NCBI RefSeq assembly: GCF_022201045.2
Contig: NC_068559.1
Location: 26,605,501 to 26,669,500 of the forward strand
From: Citrus sinensis
Lineage: Eukaryota > Streptophyta > Magnoliopsida > Sapindales > Rutaceae
DNA: 64,000 bases
Direction of reading: 5' to 3'
Below, piece by piece: positions 1 through 10,772 of the stretch (within the stretch, counting starts at the first letter, position 1; each line of letters opens with the position of its first letter). The translations under genes and the position numbers were made by a program. The notes beneath the pieces were generated by a model. It saw only the letters and a list, made by a program, of their open reading frames with translations, ran no database searches and was not told where the DNA came from.

Positions 1-3000
1 GCTTGATTGAACAGTCAATCTATATACAGCGAAAGATTTGATTTAATCGCAAGGTAATGATGAGGAAATGAAGACAACGAATATGACAAAAATCCAACCG
101 ATATCATAGTTTAACATTAATTAATTCTTTAAGAGGAAATCACATTAAATTTGATCGTCTTGCATGTAGTTATAATAATCAAATGAGTGCATAAAGTTTG
201 TGGGAAACTTCTCTATTTAGAACTTGTACATGAAACCCTAAAAAGAATGAAATAATTCCCACTTTATCAATTTGACGCGGGCTGTTGAAGCTGCACATGT
301 TGATAAGTTAAAAGAAAACATGAATGTTGATGCCTTGGTTGGTGGCAGAAAAATGAATCACAAAAGTGAATAATAATAATAATAATAAGTCAATAATAAT
401 GGAGCAGAGAGAGAGAGAGAGAGAGAAAGAGAGACAGAAGAGAAGAAATTAATAAGAAGTTAAGAACCCCAACCCTAATGGAGTTCACGAGAAGATTCGA
501 AGTTCACGAGCTTCACAAAAAGACGGCTTCGAAGGTCCTACTACTACTCCCCCAACTTCACCTAATCTATATAAAGTCCATATCATGCACATAATTAATA
601 TATATGTATGCTTGTCTCACCAAAGACTGCAATTACAATTAACAAATTATTTAACTGTGCCTAATTAAATTATTACTGGGACTTTAAATTTAACAAATAA
701 ATGTTTGTGATTCATAAGTCGATTAATTCAATTATATAACGACTTTATGTGAGATGTGTGGCCTTTTATGTCGTCAGTTTTGTACATATTTTTCTTACTG
801 AAATATTAAAGCATGCAAATCAGTTGGGACTTTAGTTGAGACTCAACGATTGAGATTTCTAATATTATTGGTTATATTTTCGTGTGGGATTCGGAAATAT
901 CATAAATTTGGCAAGGCAAGCACTGCAGCCTAGCACATGAATGAGAAGGGGATGTGTCATGGCGAATTCTAGAGGGAAAGTGACTAGAGCAAGAGGTCAA
1001 AGACTGCAAGATAAACTTTGCTGGCTCATGAAAGTGAGTTATAGTTCCTGAACCAACACTATCTTGTTGTTTCTGTAAATTTTATTTTGGGACATATATA
1101 TGAAGAACCACCATTTACCACATACTTAAAATATTAAATGTTAATGCAACGTCTCCTGTGATATGAAAAATATTTTATATTTGTTGCAAATAGTTACTGA
1201 GCTAATAATATAAGCTTGAGGCCATTAATTCTTAACTCTTATGTTAGTTGTCACTTGGGTATAAGTTGTATATGAGCGTTTATGTGGTATATATCCGAAC
1301 CAGATTAACTTATGCATGGGTGAATCCACACTACCTTATCATCTGACAATATGATTAGTTACAAAACTTGATTTATACATGATGAGGAGACTTGAGGCAA
1401 TCATGAACTTTTGAGTATGAGCTAGATGTGTGGGCTGCTACATTTATTTTGGTACAACGCCCTCACACTCCCTCTGTTGAAAACCTTTAAAATTCTTTGT
1501 TACACACTCAAGTTTCCTGGGGTTATACCAATAGGCTTTTGGTCCAGTGGGAGAACCCTTGCATTTATAATGTTGAGAATAAGGGTTCGAGCCTCCATAA
1601 AAATATTATGGGGTTAACTTCAATTCTCTCTCGATTATCAAATAATGAAGTGGAGTCCGTCTATTTCTCCGTATATATGGTCCTTTAATCACGGGGGGGT
1701 CATATCAAAATTTTAGGTGAAAATTTCTTAAGAAAATGGATCTAACGAAGCTTATGGTGATACGATCCTATCGCAGCAGGAGCCTGTTTGTGCAATGATT
1801 TATCGCAAATCGCAATCTCTCCTTTTCTCTTCTTGCTGTTATATTATTTGTCTTTTTAAAAGCTTGTTCTCTTCACAGGGATTAAGCATGTGACTCCAAG
1901 AGAAGCTTTTTTTTTTTTTTTGGGGTCAAATCAGTGTGAACTAATTTATTGTTAGCTTGTACACCATCTACTTGCCTATTTGTACAGTTGTACTTCTCTT
2001 AACTGCCATTCGCCAAAACAAATTATTAACAACATTGCCCATCAAATTAAACGTCTCAAAACTATGGGCGCATTTATTTATTTTTTATTTTTCATTATTA
2101 TCAGCCGTACCTTTTTTTGGGGTCTGATTTTGATCAGCAGTACGTTCTGAGTTTCTTCACATGTTTTTAATACATATACACATAGAGCTTCTCTTAGAAA
2201 CAGTTTGTTTTGGGCTACTATTTACCTCTCTCTATCTCAGATTTCAGTACTGTTTCTTAAATTTGTCGGGTCATTTTGAAATTGGAAAAGATTTCACGGA
2301 AGAAGAGACACCCTCCAGAATTTGCAAGCCATGGTTACGGGTTGTTGTGAAGACAAAGCACAGAACTTTAAGCCCGTGAACGTCGCATGTGACCATAAAG
2401 AGCTGTTATAATCAGTGCCCCTTGACACGATATAGACCCACTCACGTGTTCCTTTTTGGCTTTTCCATATATTACATGTTCATTAAAATATTTACACCCA
2501 ACTCATAAAATTGTGGGCACGAGGTAACAGCCAAGCAACTTTTCAGTATCATGATTTTCACCCATCTATATCTTGCGCTGTAATTTGCATCCATTCAAAT
2601 AGATGCATAAAACTAGACTGCATTAATTTTGTAAAATACAAAATTTCAGTTTCTAATCTCTTACCATTTTATAGCTAAGTAAGCAAGTATCAATAACTAA
2701 CTTAAGTACCTGGCATTTTACAAAATACATGACATAATTGTTGCGAGTAAACTGGAAGAAGCAAGAAAATTCGATAGAGCATACAAAATGTATGGTTGCT
2801 TTGGCTTGCCACGGTTTGTATAGTATACATGGCTTTGGAATATTTTGATAAAAATATTGATTGGCGAATTCGAAACTTGTTTGTTTAAACAACTGGGGCG
2901 AGTCACATGCAGCGAAGTTTTTAACATGTGGCAAAAATGGGACCTATAGTTGCTGTAGACGAGATAAATTTAATTCCAACAAGAATTCACATTAAGGGGT

Positions 3001-3130
3001 ATATATGAAATGATTAAAAATGCAGAATACGGGAGAGAATTATGAGAAATATGAAACATAAAAGCCTTTGCATTATTTAAAGCGATCTTCAATGATAACT
3101 GTTAACTCTCATGAGGCTCATTGCTCTCCC
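1..3130. other. Non-coding spacer at the left edge
   Basis: I see no gene in this AT-rich stretch. The open frames are short and do not resemble proteins I know. It holds a GA-rich simple repeat near 408-435, a SINE-like segment near 1534-1640 and several A or T runs. The last part is the promoter side of the polygalacturonase gene. A gene lying mostly to the left of the window could have regulatory DNA here, but nothing visible shows it. Confidence 0.5.
1534..1640 (+). repeat. tRNA-derived SINE-like relic
   Basis: The segment has an A-box-like stretch (GGTCCAGTGGGAG at about 1551-1563) followed some 35 bases later by a B-box-like stretch (GGGTTCGAGCCTC, about 1583-1595). This is the RNA polymerase III internal promoter layout of tRNA-derived SINEs. 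The head does not fold as a full tRNA by eye, so I call a SINE relic and not a tRNA gene. Ends are approximate and no target duplication was found. Confidence 0.45.
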
Positions 3131-3138
3131 TATATAAA
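3131..3138 (+). promoter_or_regulatory. TATA box of the polygalacturonase gene
   Basis: TATATAAA lies 107 bases upstream of the start codon at 3245. A CT-rich leader follows (about 3180-3238), which is common in plant 5' UTRs. Initiation would be expected near 3160-3170. Confidence 0.6.
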
Positions 3139-3244
3139 GAGACTTAACTTTTCTTGGCTCACTAATTAAAATTACAGTTCAAGCTCTGTCTTTCTCTCTC
3201 TCGCTCTCTGCTTCTCTTTCTAGCTATCTCTTTCTCTAAGAACG

Positions 3245-6200
3245 ATGAGAGGGTTGAGTTTCAGAAGCCTAGCATTCTTATTCTTGATTGCATTTCTTGT
3301 CTGGTCTGCAAGTTTTGAGACCTGCAATGCAAGAAGAGGGAGGCATTGGAGGCACGGCAGAAGCAGCAACTCTGTTTCTTTGTCCAAGAAGAATAATAAA
3401 GGAAATACCCATCGAAAAGGCGGTCACCACAATTATCACAATGGCAAACCAAAACCAAAACCGAAGCCCAAACCAAAGGCGCCGTCTCATAACAAGTCTC
3501 CTCCTTTGGCTCCGGCGGTGCCTACTAAGCCTGTATACGATGTTCCACCACCGAGCCACCATTCCTCTGTCTTTAACGTGAAGGATTTTGGCGCTAAGGG
3601 TAATGGAGTTAGTGATGACACTAAGGTAATTCATTTACGTTCAATGCCACTTGTTATTATATATATATATATATATATATGGATGACTCTTTTCAAACAT
3701 AATAGCCCGGTCTTGAGGATTTCTTTGTGCTTTATAAACTCTAAACAACACTCGCTAATTAGGTGACATGGGATTTCATTTTTTGTCATTCTTCTCAATC
3801 GTTGCATCCATAAGAAACGTGATTTTCTTTCTTTTTCATTCAAAAAAAACTTAATTTTCACGAATGGCAGAGCCACATTAATTAATTCTCATTCTTCTAA
3901 AACCTTAACGTTTTCAAATGATAATATCCCGGCATATTATTTGTTATAAAGCAAAAGCAATTGACAAGTGATGCAATAAGATTCTACTTTTTAGTGTTAC
4001 TGAAAAACATTATGCTCAAAATCACTAATTTTAAATCATGCTAATTTTTTTAATCTCTCTTTAATGGTAACAAATGGAGTTAATAGGACTGCGGCCCTGC
4101 TTCGGGTGTCGCAATGCTATTGGAGTAAAGCTGAGGTAAATATACGTCCATGAAAATAAATAACAGCAATAAATACAATGAAAACGACAACAGAACCAAC
4201 AGCGTGGGCCCTCTCCAAAAAAGAAAAAGGACTCTCGTTGTGGCAGTTCGGTCACGATTCCGTCAATAATTGCTGACAGTTTTTTCAGCTCACAACCAAC
4301 ACCAACTGTTATCCTATGAATATAGTTATTGTTACTGCATTTTTACTTTTTCAAAACTAACTCCAGTAAAAGTAGGTGGCCCTAGAAAATTACAATTCAA
4401 TCACACGATTGAACTTGATGCAGGCATTTGAAGCTGCGTGGGCAGCTGCTTGTAAAGTCGAAGCATCAATTATGGTGGTTCCTGCAGAATCCGTATTCCT
4501 AGTAGGACCCATGTCATTCTCTGGCCCATACTGCCAAGCAAACATTATATTTCAGGTAAAATCTATGGAACAACAGGATGGAAAATTTAAAGGATACATA
4601 TTATCGGTTAAGGAACTTTCTAATGAAATTTTAAAATCGTTGTCAGCTGGATGGAACAATAATTGCTCCTACAGGTTCCAAAGATTGGGGTAAAGGATTG
4701 TTATGGTGGCTCGATTTCACAAAGCTGAAAGGAATTACAATTCAGGGAAAAGGTATCATTGACGGAAGAGGCTCAGTATGGTGGCAAGACTATCCGTATG
4801 ATGATCCTATAGATGATGAATCAAAGCTCATCATCCCATTACACAACAACACATTACCAGACAAGCCACCAACGCCGGTAATTTAGTTACCTTCATCAGT
4901 TTGTTAATTTTTCCCTGTGATTCGAATTTTGATTATCGGCAACTATTCTTGTTTCTCCTTCAAATTCTGTGGCAGATAAGAAGTGAACTATCTGGGAAAA
5001 TGCCAAGCATCAAGCCAACAGTAATGACCACTTAATCATTGCAAAAATTCAAATTGAAATTCATGGCTATGCAGTCCTCTAACATCATGTATTGTTATGT
5101 AACAGGCTTTGAGGTTCTACGGGAGTTTTAATGTTACAGTTACCGGAATAACAATTCAAAACAGTCCGCAATGCCACCTCAAGTTTGATAATTGCATTGG
5201 AGTTGTGGTACATGATGTGAGCGTTTCATCGCCTGGTGATAGTCCCAACACAGATGGAATTCACCTGCAAAACTCCAAGGATGTGCTAATTCATACTTCC
5301 AATCTTGCATGCGGTAATTACATTGCTCGTAAATGAATAATGTTGCCATATAAACCAAATTTAACCACACATGATGAGCTGCGGGTCAAGCTTGAATCTC
5401 AACAAACAAGAAGACCTGCAGGGTCAAATTGAGGTTAACATGGAACACTTGACAGCATTGTCATATCCACTTACCCAACAGAAATCAAAGAAAGAGGGTG
5501 TTGCGTAAGGGACATGCCTTGATGCAGGTTCCTTAAAATTCACTGACAATCTTATCCAGACCTCGTAGCCTTATTCTCCAGCACATGGCAAGAAGCAAAC
5601 TTCAAAATTCCGAAAACTTTCAACCATTAGTTATTCAACGCCTGACATACCTGAACTTGTCAAGGGATGGACCAATTTAGGATGAGGTTTTGAACCCCAC
5701 AGGCAACAAAAAACACATCGTTTGTTGTATCTTTTCAACTTGCATTTGTCTTCACTTTGCTACATAATCTTCTGTCCATCTTCTTTGCCTTGTTGACTGA
5801 AAATGAAGGCCCAACTAGAAGGGATATGACATAGAAATGAATGTAAAAAGATCCAGATATCTGGTCCTACACTGAATGAAGATTTTAATATTGAGTCGAG
5901 TGCTTATTAAAAACCGGAGGTTTAGTTTAACATATAAATAGGGTACACGGTAGGCAGGATTGAAAATTAGCTTTAAGTTAAATCAAAGCTGATTTCTTTG
6001 ATATAAATGACTAATGTTGAAACAGGTACATATGTTGCATTGATACTAAGCTTTTAAAATGTGATGACTTTTACAGGAGACGACTGTGTTTCTATTCAGA
6101 CTGGATGCTCAAATGTATACGTACATAATGTGAACTGTGGTCCAGGACATGGAATCAGCATTGGAAGTCTGGGAAAAGATAACACCAAAGCATGTGTCTC

Positions 6201-7199
6201 AAACATTACTGTCCGAGATGTCATGATGCATAACACAATGAATGGTGTCAGAATCAAGACTTGGCAGGTAATGATACCATCTGGAACCCAATGTTATAAT
6301 TCAGAATAGAACTAACTTAATAAAAAAACAATGAATGTAAAAGGCTACCCATATTGTGATCAAAACTGAGGTAGAGTGATGAGATAGATTAACAATCACA
6401 TACAAAAACAGAGCAAATTTAGTGACTTGCAGTGATTTCTTATATAAAGGATTAAGATTTAAATCATCAAGAAGGGCAGAAACATAGTAATAAGTCAACA
6501 AGATTTTCACCATCTTATTTAAAGTCATTTAAAAAAATTTTCCGAGCACTTCTAGACATAATTGCAAGATTTGCAACAAATTTTTAAAGAATCTGAAAGA
6601 GTTAGAGATGTGTTCTCTGTTTGCTACAAAATCTAACTATTTTTTGGAGCATTGATCACATGCAGAATTCCAATAACTTAATTTCCTTTCCCATCTCCTT
6701 CATTGGATAACATCTCCAAGTCATTTTGCTAACTCTAGAGTTTTTCCTATACTTGAAGTGTACAAGCACAGTTTTCTCACAATTTGAAATTTCACATCTG
6801 CAGGGTGGATCAGGTTCTGTGCAGGGGGTACTTTTCTCAAACATTCAAGTTTCTGAGGTCCAACTTCCAATTGTGATTGACCAATTCTATTGTGACAAAA
6901 GTACATGCAAGAACCAAACATCAGCTGTGGCTCTATCAGGAATCACCTATGAAAGAGTTAAAGGGACATACACAGTAAAACCAGTACACTTTGCCTGCAG
7001 TGACAGCCTTCCATGTGTAGATGTAACTCTATCTGTTATAGAGCTAAAACCAGTGCAAGAACGCTACCACATGTATGATCCCTACTGCTGGCAGGCATTT
7101 GGTGAGTCAACCACTCCAACTCACCCCCCGATTGCTTGTTTACAGAAGGGCAAACGACCAAGCAATAGGCCTCAGTCCAGTCCAGATGCATGTTTTTAA
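3245..7199 (+). CDS. Polygalacturonase-type pectin lyase-fold protein (GH28), secreted
   Basis: Seven exons: 3245-3625, 4424-4555, 4647-4877, 4976-5020, 5106-5313, 6077-6267, 6804-7199, giving 527 residues. Residues 1 to about 28 look like a signal peptide. A basic low-complexity stretch with Lys-Pro repeats (about residues 60-90) precedes the GH28 beta-helix, which starts at a [10 protein letters not shown] motif. All four GH28 signatures are present: NTD (311-313), GDDC (333-336), GPGHG (354-358) and RIK (391-393). The two catalytic aspartates and the histidine are therefore kept, and the enzyme should cleave alpha-1,4-galacturonan in the cell wall. The long N-terminal extension suits the At1g48100/At1g60590-like clade. 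Lineage, not activity, is the uncertain part. The 3' end including the stop codon is partly duplicated just downstream. Confidence 0.9.
3659..3680. repeat. (TA)n microsatellite in polygalacturonase intron 1
   Basis: About eleven TA units directly after the first exon of the polygalacturonase. Likely length-variable between individuals. Confidence 0.85.
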
Positions 7200-7354
7200 G
7201 CTCAGCCTAAGGTGACTGACGGGCAGACATTTGGTGAGTCAACCACACCAACTCAGCCCCTGATCGCTTGATTACAGACAGGCAAACCACCAAGCGACAG
7301 GCCTCAGTCCAATCCAGATGCATGTTTTTAACCTCAGCCTAAGGTGACTTCTGG
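7091..7354 (+). repeat. Two-copy tandem duplication over the polygalacturonase stop
   Basis: Two units with a 132-base period (7091-7222 and about 7223-7354, with similarity clear to 7349). The first encodes the last 36 residues and stop codon of the polygalacturonase. The second lies in the 3' UTR and carries differences, including an in-frame TGA where the first has a Cys codon, so it is not an alternative tail. Confidence 0.85.
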
Positions 7355-8188
7355 TGTATCCATTTGAGTGGTAGGCACGATTTGCTGACCCCTATCACAC
7401 CGTTAGTTCATTAGGTTACGAATGCGAATGTGTATATTAATTTAGGCAGCTCTTAGCTTATAGGAATTCTTCCTTCAATAGATTGGTTTTCATTGTGTGA
7501 GGGTGGGTATATACCAGTATTGATATCGGCCTTGATTGCTATGCTGTGCTGATTGTCTTGATTGTCCGATTGTGAGCTAATATACGAGTGCTTCATTTGC
7601 TATAAATAAATCTCTTTATCTGTGAACCATGTAATTTCAAAAATCATCATCTTTTCTCTACAATTTAAATATCCAAGTTACACTATCCCCATCAATGGAA
7701 ATATCCTAATTATCAGATTGATCGGATGGCCGAAAACCGACGTAAGCATAAATGAAGTATGAAGAGTAATAACAACATGGCTAGAGGATCAAAGGGAGCT
7801 TACAGGTGAGCTACCACATCCAGAGGCAGAGAACCAAATAATAAATTCAAAACAGAGAAAATGTTTTCAATCTTCAGGAATAACAAATTTGAAAAAAAAA
7901 AAAAATTGAATAAAGTGAAACATATAACTCTCACCTGGCCACTCCACAGAGAGGCCTGCTTCAGACGCTTCCACAGTCCAAACGCTTGATCATGAGTCAG
8001 GACTAGGGGTCTGGTCCTCTTCATGCAGATACAATGCAAACAGACGAGTATCCGCTGGTTTCGCCGGCATTAATGATTAATAGCGTCGCAGTCGCTGCGC
8101 AACCGAGGATTTTTAATTTTAATTAGTCTTTTACACGATAATACTGGTAATGCGCAAATGTTATTGATGGGCCTAGGCGAAATCTGAA

Positions 8189-9010
8189 GGTAGCGTTTAT
8201 TTTTTGGAGTGTGGAGGTGGAGTGTGGAGTGTGGAGTGTGAATTTTTTTCGTTCTAGTATTTATTTATTATTTTTAATGGGGGAGTGGGATTCTCATTCC
8301 GTGAGTTTTATCTAATTTTTTAGTGGGGAGTGGAATTCCCACTCTCATGAGGGGAGGTAGAAGTGGAAATCCACTCCCTCTCTTTCTTTTTTACCCTCAT
8401 AATTAAAATAAATAAATAAAATTTAATAAAATAAATTATATCATATTTATTAAAAGTAATAATTATAACATATTTATTTTATTAAATTTAATAAAATAAA
8501 AATAAATAAATATTATATTTAAATTAATAATATTAAAGATTAATTTGAATAAATATTAATTAATTATTTATTTAATAATAATAAATATTTTATTCTAAAA
8601 AAATATTAATTTTGTACTATATTATCAATAATAATGTTTCATTTGTGTTGCTATTATTAATAATTTTTATCCACATAATTTAAATTAAAATTAATAAAAA
8701 ATTATGATTTACATAATTAAGAATATTATTAATTTATAAATATAATAAAATATTTATTTTATTTTCCAAATATATTTTTTATTAATTTTTAATTACAAAC
8801 TATAATTCTTTACATAAGGATAAAATTATAATTTAAAATAATTTACTCCCAATCTAAGATAAAGTAAACAAATAATTGGGATTCTGATTGACAATTCATA
8901 TTTTCATTTAGTTTAAGTAAACACCATACTCTCACTCCCACTGCACACTCCTAATCCAAGGATTTTCACTCCTCATGATTCCCACTCCAATCTAAAAAAT
9001 AAACGCAGCA
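8189..9010. mobile_element. Miniature TIR transposon, copy 1 of a local family
   Basis: 822 bases, very AT-rich inside. The ends are inverted repeats: GGTAGCGTTTATTTTTTGGA on the left matches the complement of the right end, which reads about TGCTGCGTTTATTTTTTAGA. Subterminal GAGTGTGGAG/CACTCC motifs are also inverted. The interior matches copies at 9394 and 13978. It has no coding capacity. The superfamily is probably PIF/Harbinger-like, judged from TTA at copy 2; the flanks of this copy are too diverged to confirm it. Confidence 0.75.
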
Positions 9011-9393
9011 ATATGAGAGTAATTTAATTTCGAAAAAATAAAATAAAATAGGCACGTAATTTGGTTGTCTCCTAATATGACCGTAAAGTCAATAATTTAT
9101 AAAAACTTCACAAAATTATTATCTTCGAAAATAAATTATAAGTAAGTGAATAAAATTTATTTTTAATCAAATTGTTTACTCTTTTAATTGATTTCTTTTT
9201 TTATTTGTAAATTTTTTTATATTTAAAAAAATGTGATGGAAAAAAAAGAGAACAAAACAATAGATAGGCTTAATTAGATAAATTTAAAATTTTAATACAA
9301 TTTAAAATATAGAGAATAAAATTATATATACAGACGAATAGAGATTTTATAAGAGAAATAGAGGGGTACCAATAGCGTAACTCAATCTCATTA

Positions 9394-10176
9394 TGCTGTG
9401 TTTAATTTTTGAAGTGGGAGCGAGGAGTGTGGATTCCTCTCACTTTAGTGTTTACTTCAATCATTTAAGAAGGGATCTTACTCTGTGGGCCCCACTCATT
9501 TTTTGAGTGGAGAGTGGGAGTGAGACTCTCACCACTCTCTTTTATACCATTTTTAATTAAATTTAATATTTAATAAAATAAAATAAATAAAATAATATTT
9601 ATTTAATAATATTATTATATTTAACTAAATAATAATTTACATTAATTCTAAGTTTATATTACTTAAAAATAATATTATTATATTAATAGAGAATTAATAA
9701 TATTATCTTATACTATCTTTATTTAAAAATATAATATTATTTTTATTTAATATTAATAATAAATAATTGATTCTAAGAAAATATTAGTTTCGTACTATGT
9801 TAATAGTAAAAATGTTTCATTTATATTGCTCTTATCAATAATTTTTAATTTATATAATTAAAATTAATAAAAAATTGTGATGTACATAATTAAGGATATT
9901 AATATTATTAAAAATTTACAAATATAATAAAATAAATATTTATTCATTAAATATATTTTTTATTAACTTTGTAATTAAAAACTATAATTCTTTAAATAAG
10001 GGTAAATGGTAATTTAAAACTATTTACTTTCAATTTAAGATAAAGTAAACACATAAATTGAATTATAATCTCTATTCCATACTTCCATTTCAATATAAGT
10101 AAACAACCTACTCCCACTCTCACTCCACACTCCCAATCCTAAAATTCTCAATTCAAGCCAAAAAGTAAACGCTACC
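9394..10176. mobile_element. Miniature TIR transposon, copy 2, with TTA target duplication
   Basis: 783 bases in the same orientation as copy 1. The left end TGCTGTGTTTAATTTTTG and the complement of the right end GGTAGCGTTTACTTTTTGG form the inverted repeats. TTA occurs directly outside both ends (9391-9393 and 10177-10179), the 3-base duplication typical of PIF/Harbinger and Tourist-type MITEs. No open frame of note. Confidence 0.75.
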
Positions 10177-10772
10177 TTACAGTGTAGTATTTCATATTCA
10201 ACAGAGAGGGGTATGGAAGCTCACTTCAAGAAGTCCATAATAAACTCATCTCATTTTTTTCATATATTGAATAAAATTCAAATTATACGTCTAACTAATT
10301 AATTTTACTATAGATTTTTTTTTTGTTGGAAAAGAAAAATTACTGAGGATCTTAATAGAGTTCCATGTCTATAAAAATTTAATTAAAAACTTAATAAAAA
10401 AATTTTCCGCCTGTTTTTTTTTTTGTTGATTTCGAAATAACAAAGAATCACTTGTAATAAATTTTAAGCATAATGGACAATGGCAAACATAATAATACAG
10501 TAGTTTCGCTTCACGCTTCCACCAAACGCACCGTTTCAGTCATCACTCAAAGTTAACGGTTCATGTACGTGCGCGAACACAACCGTTAGGTCCGCCTTAT
10601 CTTATCTAAAGGCTGCACTCTTTAAGTCAAAATAACGATATTCGTCTCTTACATGTTCAAAAGGATCCCTCTGTACCATTTGAAAGCTTAAATATTCAAA
10701 TTAAATTTTGCATGCAAATCTATTAAAGCATTAGTCAGAGTGAAGAGCTTCTCACTGACCTTCCAAACTCCA

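Larger units (their letters stand above)
7200..10772. other. AT-rich spacer between polygalacturonase and MenB
   Basis: It contains the duplicated polygalacturonase 3' end, a possible polyadenylation signal AATAAA at 7605-7610, two related miniature transposons (8189-9010 and 9394-10176) and otherwise very AT-rich DNA. A minus-strand segment around 7938-8040 is GC-richer and ends in a donor-like CCAG/gtgaga, which could be the leader exon of an unrecognised minus-strand transcript, but I cannot connect it to any protein. Confidence 0.5.
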
